Shown here piece after piece: positions 38,701 through 48,405 of a stretch of 64,000 nucleotides of DNA. The notes below the pieces were generated by a model that ran no database searches, was not told the DNA's origin, and saw nothing but the letters and a program-made list of their open reading frames with translations. A program made the translations under genes and the position numbers. Source of the stretch: Branchiostoma floridae (lineage: Eukaryota; Chordata; Leptocardii; Amphioxiformes; Branchiostomatidae); contig NC_049989.1 of assembly GCF_000003815.2 (NCBI RefSeq), positions 5,333,245 through 5,397,244 of the forward strand. The letters are read 5' to 3'. Each line of letters opens with the position of its first letter. Positions within the stretch are counted from its first letter, which is position 1.

Positions 38701-41700
38701 TCCTTTAGGTCTCACTCCGCAATTGACATCTCTCAAGAAATTCTCAGAGGAGTTCAGGGTAAGTCATTTTGGCCATTTGCATATATTTAGGTATTTAGGT
38801 AGACATCAGAAATATGCAGATTATGCTGGTGGTATTTCGAGCCCTGATAAGTGTGTACTTATGTACTTATTGATAATACATATAAGATAAGGAGACAACA
38901 AATCTAACTTTGATTGTGGCCCCCCCTTTTTTACAGCTCTCTGAGGGTACAAATAAACATGATCCCAAACCCAAAGCAGAAGAAATTAAGGATACTAAGG
39001 AACTGTCGAAAGATGCATCCTTGTCAAAAGACAAAGAATCAAGTACTACAGTTAAAGAGGAGAGAAAAGAAAGCAAAGCGACGGAGACAGTTCCCATGAA
39101 GGAGGGTGACCAGAAGGGTGACAAGTCTCAAGACAACCCCAAACAAGGGGAGGGGATTTCCGAGTAAGTACAGAAATTTGTTTTAGTATTAGTCAAAGTT
39201 AGAGTAAGAACTACAGGAAGAGAGAATGACCTGCAAATTCTTAATTTAAAAAAACAAGAATAGGGATGCTGAAGAAGAGCGATGAGTGTCACTTGAAATG
39301 TATGGAAGCAATCTCCAAATCTTCTCCAGTTGAATAGATTGAATTGTTTTTTTAAGCATTGTTTACCTAGATATCTAACCTTCATAATTGAACCCACAAT
39401 GACACTCTGAAGAACTGTGGACAATATGTGATTTCCCCAAGTCAGAAAATTTCATGAGTTTGTCATGATTGTATCTTTGTATCTTGTGTATTGGACAATC
39501 GTTGACTGAATTCTTCAGTGTTTCTTCCAGGACCGTGAAGAAGTCCCAGTTGAATCCAAATGCAAAGGAGTTCAATCCATCAGCAAAGCCGTTTGTCCCA
39601 GCAGCAGCAGCCATCTCGTCAGCCCCCCGGGCCAGGAATCAGACCCCCACCCCTCCCCGCCCACAGACACAGAGTCCAGTCGTCATGCAACAACAGGTAC
39701 AGCTTTTCCAGGGTTCTAGTCAGGATTTTATTTTAGCGTAATGGTAAGGGCAAAGTGACCAATCTGGGGGGTGGTGTCGAAGGGGGATCTTGGCCTTTCC
39801 TCAGTGAGATTTTGAAAATGTAGAGTAAAAAGTTGGCATTGTTAGGGTACCCATGAGGTGACTAACATCACATGTAATTTGAAGGATTTTTTTGCCCAAA
39901 CCAACTTTTCACTTACCCGAAATTTAAGTGACATTTTTCTATGTATTTTCACTTCCATTCCGATGGAATTATTGGCTCTATTTTTCTGCACTTGCCTGAA
40001 CAGCATTTTCACTTGCCCGGGAAATTAGGTCTAGTGGACTTGTGCAACCCTGCCAAATATAACACATGTTGCAAGCTTGAAAAGTTCAGTAGAACCATGA
40101 ATTCTGCACCCCTGCAGGGTCCCATGATTGTCCACGGAACCCCGTTGTTCACCAGTGTTCCATCGTACGGCATTGTTTCCACGGGCTCCACGATGACGAT
40201 GACTGGCCACCCCACGTTCGTAGGTCCCATTTACGCTCAGCAGCAGCAGAAGACAATATACGCCAAAAAAGGTAACCATTGACTTTAAATCCTATGTTCA
40301 TAGCTGGCCATTTTATATGTTATGTTACAAGGGACATCTTATGTGCGGACAGAAAATAAGATTTCCTCTGTAACTTGTATAATGTATCTTTTACCTATTG
40401 TGATAATGGGTCTTAACAGAAACCACAAATTGATCGATCTTTTTCCAAAGTAAGGTGTTAAGAAATGTTAATGTTAAAATGTTAATGTTCCTACTGGAAT
40501 GGGTCTATTTTGTTGTTTTTTTTTAAGAAAGAAAGAATTGTGTTTTAGCTTTGGAATGTGCTAGATTATTGTATTGGAAAGATCCTTAGAAATAGTTGAC
40601 TAAGCATGAGTTGATGTTTTGAATGTTGCCAACATCAGGGCTTGAAACTGCTTGTACAGGTACCTGCATGTACAGGTTAATGTGTGTTTCCAGAAGTAAA
40701 CAAGTTAGTTGGTGACTGATGTATTGGTGGTTGCAGGTCTCCAACACAGCTTGACATTTCTTCAATAAATCAGGCTGTTTCTGCTGTTGAGTCTGTTACA
40801 AATGTGAATGAACCCCATTTTTGGGAGGGTTTATTCTTTGCAGATGCAAATTAGGTTTTATCTGCCATATGTAAAAGTTTATAGACGATCTGAAAACCAG
40901 GACATTGGGTCAAGAAGTATAGAATTGGTTTTGAGCCCTGATTTTTGGTTTTAGACTAGCAAGTACTGTATTGTCTTGTGAAAAGTGACAGTGTCCATGT
41001 CTAGTGATGTCCAATATGATTCATGTGTGAGAATATAAAACAAGTGGGCATAAACCAACTGAACAATGCCAGAAGACAAGGCAAAAATCAGCCAAAAGTC
41101 AGCCTCTGAACCAAGAAGATATCCATTTTGTTGCTTGAATGTAGCATCACCTTTATGTTACTTAAAAACAGTATCTTTTTCTTTTACTTTCTATTTCTCA
41201 TAATTGGTTTGCCCATGGTTTTAAGCCATGAAATTTGCTGTTGATATTTTCTGGTTATTGAGAACATGCCATAAATTTTACGTGTGGTTTTGATACAGCT
41301 CTTTGCTGATTGGTTTGAGTGTTGCACAAAATGAGTTGATCAAACAAACAAGTCTGATGTTGTGTTTGGCGTTGTTCTGTTTAGTTGTCGTTGTCTGGAA
41401 GATGGGTTACTTTACGTAACAGTCAACTGCTGACTCACACTTTTGTTTGCTTTTATTTTTTAGTGTTGCCCCATTGGGAGTGGGCAGAGTCTCACACTGG
41501 GCAGACCCAAGCCTTGTCCGCCGCTTCTGAAAATCCTGTTCCAACCTCCGGTCTGTATCGCTTAACCTTCGTTCTTCTTCCTTTTTTTTTGGTCAAACCA
41601 AAAGAGAACTCTTTCTAGGAACGGAAAGGCAAAAGGCAAGAGAAGAAAGTAGATGGTCTTTCACAAGGAACTAATTCTAACTCATTTTCCACAATTAGAT

Positions 41701-43428
41701 CATGCAAGTGAGATTTACTGTATGATTTGCAGTGTGTGCTTGTAACATAGAATTGGGAAACTCATGTGGCTAGAAAGATGCTTGCAGTGCTAATACTTCC
41801 AGCGTGTAGAAAACTAACTCTTTCCAAGAAACTAATCGTAGAAGAAAAACACCCTTATATGTTTTTGGTTACGGGACATGATTATTTTCTTCCTATTTCT
41901 CCGATCCAAGTTTTGTTATGAGCTCTGGATGTCCAGAAAAAACACCTGCATAAAAAAAGTTCTGTCATTTTTAAAAATCCAGGAAAGAAACACTGAATAT
42001 CAAATGTGTCATCAGCTGCATTTTGTCAATTTGACAGTCTGTGATCAAAGTAGTTACCCAAGAAAGACAGTTGAATTATAACCTAATATCTTAAAACCGT
42101 CCAAATAGAAAGCAGCAAGGACCTCTGCTGGATCAACCCAGACGCTTGCATGACAAATTAAGTTAAAACTTAACCTGTTGCAAGCATAATCTGGAAGAAA
42201 GAAAAAACAAAAAGAAATGTAACAATGCCGACCATTCCTGACGTGACAGGATGGACCCCAGGTAAGATCTAACCCTGCTGTAACTTTATTTCAGTGATAA
42301 ATCCTGGACCAACTTGTGGGAGGCTGAGAGGATAAAGCAATGGACTAATAACACTCGTTGCGTAACAAATCGTGCCCCAAGCAAGTGGAATACTAAATGG
42401 TCTCCTTTTCATGCCATGACTCCAAATTTCAATTTTCAGGCATTTGGCAAGGAGCCGGCCTTCAGGACATCTGATTAAAATTCCGCTTCCTAACAAATTG
42501 CAGCTTGGATCCTATGTTTCTTTTGGTTCCTTACACCATCACCCCTTTTTGGGGGATGGTACTGTCCTAACCATCGACGTACGCCCATGCGCATTTGGGC
42601 AAGACCACTGCAAAGCAGGGACAGGAGTCTTTGTCAGATTTTTAGCAAGTCGTCCTCTTGCTGGAACGACAAAGAATCATCTATCCTGTATGGTGTACTC
42701 ATTTGGTGTTGGTACACTTTGTCCAGTGATGGCCCACCAGCAGCGGTCAGATGGACACCCCCCTCAGACTGGACCGGTCACCCCTCTCATCTCCCCTGGA
42801 CCTTACCAACAACAGTTTGTGCAGTATCCGCAGGGCATCGTGGGGCCAGGCCAGACCATGATGCCTCAACAGGCACCTGGCTATCCACAGGTAAGGGGCC
42901 TTGGTTTGGGTTTCATTAGGTGCTGTCTATCTACATGTAGGGGGCCATAGGTCAGATTTCATTAGGCACGTTGTATCCACAGGTAAGGGACCCTTGTTTT
43001 CTATTTAATAATATGGGTTTTAGGTCTTGGTTTGGATTGGACTTTGCTGATAACTCTTGCCTTACAAGCAAGCAAACAAGGAATTGAAATCTGAAGTCCA
43101 AGAGTATCAACTTAATTGAATGCTAAAGAATTGCTTCAACTACCCTCCATTGTCGTTGCATATGGAGAATCCTAATAAATAAATAGATATGGTCTGTTAT
43201 TTAAGGGAACTGTGCAGATTTATTCAATAATCTCTTGGTGAGAAAACAGCTCTTTTAAGGAAACCAAACATACATTTCTTATGTCCTGTTCTCTCTGCAG
43301 CAAACCATGTACCCTATGGTGCAGGGAACAGCGAGGATGGTGACCCCCCAGCAGATGCAGCTCCAGAATGCCCACCCACCACAGGGCTACCCCACAGACC
43401 AACACTCAGCTCCCATGTTCGGTTAGTT

Positions 43429-43471
<43 letters not shown>

Positions 43472-46400
43472 ATTTAGCGACCGTTGTTCCCTGTCTTACG
43501 GGGTTGGACGTTACGGGATGTATGCGACATGTGCAGCTTGGAGTTTTGATCTGTGAAAATTTTACCGGAGTTGCAAAAATAAAAACTCTGCTCCTTAAAT
43601 CTTTACCTTTATTATATCAGGGACATTATCATATATAAGAATACTTAGTCTGAAGAGGAATGATGGTATGCTCATCATTCATAGCTAATCCATTTGAAAT
43701 GATTCCTTGCATGATAGTTAAGGAAGTTGGATATATGTATTATTTCCTTTCCTTTCCTTACACTTACAGTTACTCACTTTGCCTTTACCATAAATGAGGA
43801 AGATGGATATATGTCTTATTTTCTTTCCTTACACTCCAGTTACTCACTCTGTCGGTACCATAAATGAGGAAGTTGGATATCTTTTTTATTTCCTTTCCTT
43901 ACTTTTATAGTTTTTCACTCTGCCGGTACCATAAGTTATTCTCCAAGCAGAGGTTGAGTCGTGGAGGTATAGTACATTTTGTAGTAGCCGAGAGAGGAGT
44001 GAACGGGAAAAAACCTGACTACTACTATATCTCCGCGACTCTGCTTCGAAAATACCATAAACAAGGAAGTTGGATGTTTTATTTCCTTTCCTTACACTTC
44101 CAGTTGCTCATTCTGCCAGTACCATAAGTTATTCTCCAAGCAGAGGTTGAGTTGCGGAGATAGTAGTAGTCGTGAGAGGAGCGAGCTGGTAAAAATCCTG
44201 ACTACTACTATATCTCTGTGACTCAACCTCTGCTTGGAGAATTCCATAGATAAGGAGGTTGGATATATGTTTCATTTGCTTTCCTTACACTCCAGTTACT
44301 CACTCTGCTGGTTCCATAAATGAGGAAGTTGGATATATGTGTTATTTCCTTTCCTCACACTTCCAGTCCACTCTGCCGGTACCATGCAAGGGGGACAGCA
44401 GATCTACCAACAGGCCGCCCAGGTGCACCACCACGCCCAGCCCCCTCCCCACCTCACCCAGGGGCACCCCAACGCCTCCCAGCAGCATGCCTCCCCCCAG
44501 CCCCAGTCCTCGGTCATGCAGCAGCAGCAGCAGCAGAGTAACCACCCCACCCCCAGCCCCGTGCACCAGCAGGGCCACGGCCAGGGGCAGGGCCAGGCAC
44601 AGCAGCAGCACATGCCACAGCAGCTGGTCTACCACATGCCCCAGCAGGTCAGTAGGGAACAGTAGAAATGTGCATGTGTGTGTATTTGTGTGGGCAGATA
44701 GTTGTGTGAGAGAGCAGGTCAGTATGGTAGTGTATTTGTTTGTATGTGTGTGTGCATGCGTGGGTGCATGTGTTCGTTCATGCGTGTGTTAGTGTGTGTG
44801 TGACAGGACAGGTTTTAAATATCCTGGCCTTCTGTATACAGTAGCATGTATGGTTCAGAATAATTCTAAACATACATTTCTATTTCACATTCCTTGTCTA
44901 AGTGTATGTCTAAGTCTATATCTTTTTCCCCAGATGATTCCGGCTGGTAACCAGGCTCACAGCCAGAGCTCGCAGACGTTACACCACCACAGCATGGGCC
45001 CTGGGCAGCAGCCCCAGTTTGCTCCGCACGCCGCGGGCGCTCCCGTCACACACATGACGCAGGCGCACGGCCAGCACCCCCATCCCCAGGCACAGATGGT
45101 GTTGGTGCCCCAGGTAAGGAAGGTGACTGTCGTTCGCTTGTCATTCTAGTAGTTGTAGTGCTTTTTTAATTTTCCTCTTTTTCATACTGTAATTCATAAG
45201 TCCCAGATGAAAGAAAACATATCTTTGCATATATATACATATGGTGTAGAAATAAGAATTAAGGGATAGTTGTTTGCTGTTGTCTAAAAAAGGCCTTTGA
45301 AATATTTGGTTTATTCTAGTTTTCAGCGTAAGAAACTCCTTAAATTGTAGTTGTCCTGAAGACAAATGAAGAAGACACCAGTAGTGCACTGTTAATATTG
45401 TTGCGTGCACAAATTAAAGAAGTACAGCAACGATTGTAACAAGTAAAGAGAAAGGACACGCTTTGAATCAGAGAATTCGTGCCTCACATTTTGAGCTACG
45501 TACATGGCAAAGTAAGATGAGGTAGTTGACTGTTAGTGGTTGCGACTGGTTGTTGGAACACTGCCGTTACAGGCACAGATGAGTGGGCAGGGCCACAGTC
45601 CCACCAGTGCACCTCACGGGGCCATTGCTGCAATCCCAGCATCCTCTGCTGCTACCGCCCAGATGACACCACAGTACCTCACACATGCTCAAGGTCAGCA
45701 GCGCACCTGTATGTGGCTGCCCTTGTCATTATGCCTTTTGTTGTACAATGCTAAACTTTCTTGCAACACAAAAGAACACAGATCGAATTTTCAACGACCC
45801 CTCTCGCCTTCTTCAGGATCAATACTGGTGACCAATCACTTCAGAACGTTAAGAGTTCCAGGTTTGGTCAGAGGGAATGGTTGTCAGTATTGTTCCTGAA
45901 GAAGGTGACAGTGGTCATCAAAAATTTGATACATGTGTTCTTTTGTGTAGAAAGAAAGTTAAGCATTGTACTATGATTTCTACCAACATAGATTAGCTTC
46001 GGAATCCATTATAAGCCTTTTGTTGTAACACACTAGCTTTGCAGGCATGTGGGTTTGCTGTTTGTAGTGCTATGAATGACTTGCCTCACCAAAGACCTTC
46101 ACTTACAACTCCCAGATTTGAATAAAGGGACTCTTTTTTTTTTCACAACCCTTGCTCTATTCAACTGATGTTTCAGTGACCATCTGTCACCTTCCTCTGG
46201 GCAATTCTGACTGTTTCACGTTTTACTGCAGCTTACTTACCAGTCCTATAAGGTTACTTACTAGTGTCGCTACTTACTGTTACAAATGTAGTCCCAAAGT
46301 AAAGTATTTACATATATACAATGACTGCTTATGCAAATTGTTACCACACGTCCTGAAATTTAAAAAAAGTCTCTTTATTCATTGACGTACCAGATGTGTA

Positions 46401-46553
46401 TAATGAAAATAATAACCTAGCATATTTCATGGTGCTGTGTTTCGATGGCTTGATAGAAGAACTTTTTAGTCAGCTCTGTCTGATTTTTCATCTTTGTTGT
46501 CCCCAGCTCATCACCAACAGCCTCCCATGCAAGCCTACCAGCAGGGAAACTAG
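20705..46553 (+). CDS. ATXN2: Ataxin-2
   Basis: Ataxin-2 binds RNA and poly(A)-binding protein and acts in translation control and stress granules. Exons inferred: 20705-20769, 26101-26158, 29441-29497, 30155-30226, 32079-32229, 34621-34751, 35148-35239, 36714-36905, 37271-37569, 38332-38532, 38709-38758, 38937-39163, 39531-39696, 40118-40271, 41464-41550, 42727-42890, 43301-43421, 44367-44647, 44934-45113, 45573-45693 and 46507-46553. They total 2916 nt, or 971 aa. Exon 1 (MNKRSKRPSAGRFGG) lacks the N-terminal polyglutamine of the human protein. The LSm domain (YANSRLIHIATSLVGNVVQV, SIYEGVFRTMSPKMEVVLEL) spans residues 42-134. LsmAD (NEKRYGVQSSYDSSLAGYT) follows to about 270. The PAM2 motif SQLNPNAKEFNP (exon 13) binds PABP. 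The tail is Q/H/P-rich and ends AHHQQPPMQAYQQGN, like the HHQQQL end of human ATXN2. The stop TAG is at 46551 and AATAAA at 46891. Exon 15 (87 nt) and a candidate exon at 33418-33456 keep frame if skipped. Confidence 0.96.
20770..26100 (+). other. ATXN2: ATXN2 intron 1 (5.3 kb)
   Basis: Long first intron after a 65-nt first coding exon. It has no convincing ORF or RNA gene. A motif 'agtatagtggag' recurs near 22264, 22553 and 22577, suggesting a degraded repeat. Confidence 0.6.
26159..29440 (+). other. ATXN2: ATXN2 intron 2 (3.3 kb)
   Basis: AT-rich intron. It contains a short perfect tandem duplication (TATTGCTTTCTATATAG near 26929) and nothing else I can name. Confidence 0.55.
33418..33456 (+). 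other. ATXN2: Candidate 39-nt ATXN2 microexon between LSm and LsmAD
   Basis: CTCCAAG before and GTAGGC after make consensus splice sites. The 39 nt are in phase (1 to 1) and open. They would add 13 residues, GGVDERGSPLPGP, between ...DLDYATK and DSFTDAAIS. The preceding sequence is moderately pyrimidine-rich. Neither neighbouring exon needs it, so it would be an alternative cassette. No transcript evidence is available here. Confidence 0.5.
33979..34408. mobile_element. hAT-type non-autonomous DNA transposon (MITE), 430 bp
   Basis: The terminal inverted repeats are TAGGGCTGGGTATCGGTAC (left) and GTACCGGTACCCAGCCCTA (right). They are flanked by a perfect 8-bp direct repeat GTCATACT at 33971-33978 and 34409-34416. 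An 8-bp target duplication and TAGGGCTGGG-type ends are typical of hAT elements. The interior is rich in GGACCTGGACCTG-like repeats and ACCGG motifs. There is no transposase ORF. It lies in ATXN2 intron 5. Confidence 0.9.
35426..36399. mobile_element. ~970-bp non-autonomous element with AAACCTGCCC ends
   Basis: The left end AAACCTGCCCAAGACGACCA is mirrored by the right end TGGTCGCTCGGGCAGGTTT. Several GGTGGTCGCTGAG and AAAAGCGGTCG motifs are repeated inside both ends. The middle holds a 31-bp tandem duplication (CACAGATCTTTCTTAAAAA at 35892 and 35929). No transposase is encoded. It sits in the intron that splits the LsmAD region of ATXN2. Confidence 0.75.
37127..37213 (+). repeat. Dispersed ~85-bp repeat, copy 3 (ATXN2 intron)
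   Basis: Shares AGCCTGATTAAAT, TATAGCAGCCCGCCC and GAGTTTGTGTTACACGGAC with the copies at 4587 and 15808. It lies about 60 bp before the ATXN2 exon at 37271. Confidence 0.7.
37521..37965 (+). repeat. ATXN2: Tandem duplication of ATXN2 exon 9 end and donor site
   Basis: A unit of about 140 bp begins in the exon (CCAAGAACGATAGCAA, ending AATGGAG before GTAAAT) and runs into the intron. It recurs at about 37668 and 37807, with a stub near 37950. The copies keep donor-like sites AATGGAGGTAAAT (GT at 37720) and AATGAAGGTAAAT (GT at 37856). The exonic part has diverged in each copy. Confidence 0.85.
38095..38343 (+). repeat. ATXN2: 124-bp tandem duplication spanning an ATXN2 splice acceptor
   Basis: Two head-to-tail copies (38095-38218 and 38219-38343) include the end of the intron and the first bases of exon 10. 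The genuine acceptor is TCTGTCCCCAG, with AG at 38330-38331. The upstream copy reads TCTGTCCCCGG at the matching place (38206-38207), so its acceptor AG is GG. Confidence 0.9.
39544..39600 (+). other. ATXN2: PAM2 motif of ATXN2 (PABP-binding)
   Basis: Encodes SQLNPNAKEFNP followed by SAKPFVP. The human motif is STLNPNAKEFNP. The leucine and phenylalanine that contact the PABP MLLE domain are kept. Motif position downstream of LsmAD agrees with the family. Confidence 0.95.
41464..41550 (+). other. ATXN2: Optional 87-nt ATXN2 exon
   Basis: Acceptor TTTTTTAG before, donor GTCTGT after, phase 1 at both ends, 29 codons (VLPHWEWAESHTGQTQALSA...). Flanking exons at 40118-40271 and 42727-42890 also join in frame without it. 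Its protein content is less Q/P-rich than its neighbours. Confidence 0.6.
43433..43467. repeat. (CT)n microsatellite
   Basis: About 17 CT units begin 12 bp after the donor of ATXN2 exon 17. The tract is likely polymorphic. Confidence 0.95.
43937..44054. mobile_element. Palindromic MITE, family B copy 1
   Basis: The left end TTATTCTCCAAGCAGAGGTT is mirrored by CTCTGCTTCGAAAA at the right, with ACTACTACTATATCTC inside. TACCATAA occurs on both sides, consistent with an 8-bp target duplication. It is inserted in one unit of the acceptor array. Confidence 0.7.
44129..44242. mobile_element. Palindromic MITE, family B copy 2
   Basis: The same element as 43937-44054, with better kept ends: CTCCAAGCAGAGGTTGAGT and ACTCAACCTCTGCTTGGAG. 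It lies at the same site of the repeat unit, so it was probably carried along when the unit was duplicated. Confidence 0.75.
44519..44536 (+). repeat. ATXN2: Short CAG tract (six glutamine codons) in ATXN2
   Basis: Six uninterrupted CAG codons encode Q814-819 in exon 18. The region around is rich in Q, H and P. It lies in the C-terminal half, not at the N-terminus where the human disease tract is found. Confidence 0.95.
45743..45971. mobile_element. Palindromic MITE in last ATXN2 intron
   Basis: Outer ends GTACAATGCTAAACTTTCTT and AAGAAAGTTAAGCATTGTAC are inverted. The mirrored parts continue through AAAAGAACAC/GTGTTCTTTT and CCTTCTTCAGGA/TCCTGAAGAAGG, so nearly the whole 229 bp folds back. 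No coding capacity. Confidence 0.85.
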
Positions 46554-46890
46554 TCTGAGGGGACGGCCTTCCGGGATTGGTCGCAATGCGCAGCGGTCAC
46601 AACAACTCCGTGTCGGAGGAATCTTACAACGACATGCCAGCACACCTATAATTAATGAAGCTACGACTGTTTTAGATTGTAGAGAAGAAAAAAAAAATCT
46701 GGGAACTAAATTAAAGAAGAAAGAAGTTAAAAGAGAGTATTGAATGATGGAACGTCACTAAGTGTTGGCAGATATGAAAAGGGTGCAAAATGGCCCTTTT
46801 GTTTTATCCTGTTAAGAAAAGCAGATCAGAGAAGATTGCCGGGTGGAGGAGGTCGAACTGAATTTTTGTTTGACTTTTTTTGTAGACACC

Positions 46891-46896
46891 AATAAA
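46891..46896 (+). terminator. ATXN2: ATXN2 polyadenylation signal
   Basis: AATAAA about 340 bp after the stop codon, within an AT-rich stretch. Confidence 0.7.
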
Positions 46897-48405
46897 ATAA
46901 AACAAAACATTACTATGGTCATTGTCATCTTTGTTTGTGACACCATTACACATGGGCAGGATAGGGCAAATTAAAAACTGAAAATTGAAGCCTTAATATA
47001 CAACACACAATTTACAGAGAAGGCCATATACAACATGCAATTTTTAGACAGGGTCATATGAATCATAATTACAGCAATGTAATGACATAATGAATGTCAA
47101 GTTATTTGTAATCATACATAGTTCACGGAAGGCCCTGGACTGTAACATAAAAGTGTGAAGGGAATTCTGTCTTCCATACAATAGGATACAAAGCAAATGA
47201 TAAGGTATACATAACAAGGCTATCAGCTTCATCCCACTCCTTTAGTCTGCTATTAGAAATGCCTATAGGGGAGGTCATTATCATGTAGCTGCAGAGCAGA
47301 ACTCCATAACATACATCCGATATTTTCAATACTGATGAGTCATGGTACATGTGGCTTCTGGGTTCACCCCAACAGACGGAACATAGAATCACCCCATCTA
47401 TTCACTCCAACAGACGGAACATAGAAGATGATGTTTTGCATTTTAGGAGATGCATAGACTTTATCTTAATGATTTGTCTATGATCTGTGGTAGGTCTTAC
47501 GCATGTGTCCAAACAACAAATATACATGTATACTGTCAACAAAGTTGCCCTCAACAGACGCTCAAAAGGGCCATCCACAGAGGAGTCATGTAGGAGGAAC
47601 ATAATCCAAACGCCACCACATAGGAAAAGGCACCCCAGCCAACTTTAAAGAGATACACTGTATCATCTGCAATGTGCAAGGCGACGTTAAATGTTGTACG
47701 TATGTTTTATCGACAAGGCTCTTACATCGTTGTTAAAAGAACTGTGACTCTGTCAGAAAAGGCCAGTGAGAAATACTAGTAAGTAGAAATGACAAAGTTC
47801 GTTTGAAATTATAGTTTCATTTTTCAAATAGACTAACGTGAAATTTCATACTTTGGTACTATGGCCAACATCTACGCGCAAGTCAATTTTCGGCCGTTTC
47901 CAAAGAAAAACGGTTTTCAACCATGTTGTAAATTCTACAAACCAGCTGCAAAATAAGCAAATATATATATGCCGTAGATTTTAAAAAGAATATATCGGAA
48001 AGCACCTACTAGTATTTATTGTTCGGTATGCCATTCTCTATGCGTTCAGTCATTTGTTCATCCTTCCTGACCACTTAAATTTCATTATGAAGGCAACTTT
48101 TTCTGTGTGTTCATTTTACAAAAAGGGAAAGGACACAATAATACAATAAGGTAACATATATTACGGATGCAAAGAAATAGTACAGCATAATCAACAAACA
48201 GAAGAAGTGAATCAAAATAATTTTTATTCGTGGGTTCCCGCGGATATCATCATATAATCAAATCAACATCGCCTTAAATGTAGACAATTTGCATTTGTGT
48301 GATGCGGGGAACCATTAGAAAATCACATGACCGTTCTGGTGACGTGAGAAATATTCTGAAGGACACCTGGCAGCACACAGTGACCTATGAACGGGGGAGT
48401 CAGCC
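46897..48405. other. Intergenic ATXN2 to VWA-ZP gene
   Basis: About 1.5 kb without a convincing gene. A 20-nt motif CCAACAGACGGAACATAGAA occurs twice near 47369 and 47407. The sequence upstream of 48406 should contain the promoter of the next gene; I see no clear TATA box. Confidence 0.5.

Larger units (their letters stand above)
43740..44385 (+). repeat. ATXN2: Array of duplicated ATXN2 exon 18 acceptors with nested MITE
   Basis: A unit 'ggaagttggatatatg...tttcctttccttacac' TTCCAG 'ttactcactctgccggtaccat' is repeated. The genuine exon 18 acceptor is the last copy (AG at 44365-44366), where the exon begins TCCACTCTGCCGGTACCATG. Upstream copies have AG at 43767-43768, 43838-43839, 43909-43910, 44102-44103 and 44294-44295. 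The coding ATG in CCGGTACCATG is CCATAA in upstream copies. Confidence 0.88.

Noticed and set aside
42444-42726. Extension of ATXN2 exon 16 upstream of 42727
   Set aside because: The open frame continues upstream by chance; the polypyrimidine/CAG acceptor at 42726 gives the phase needed by the preceding exon.
44342-44635. Leucine/glycine-rich minus-strand frame opposite ATXN2 exon 18
   Set aside because: It is the complement of the CAG/CAC-rich coding exon; hydrophobic codons follow from that composition.
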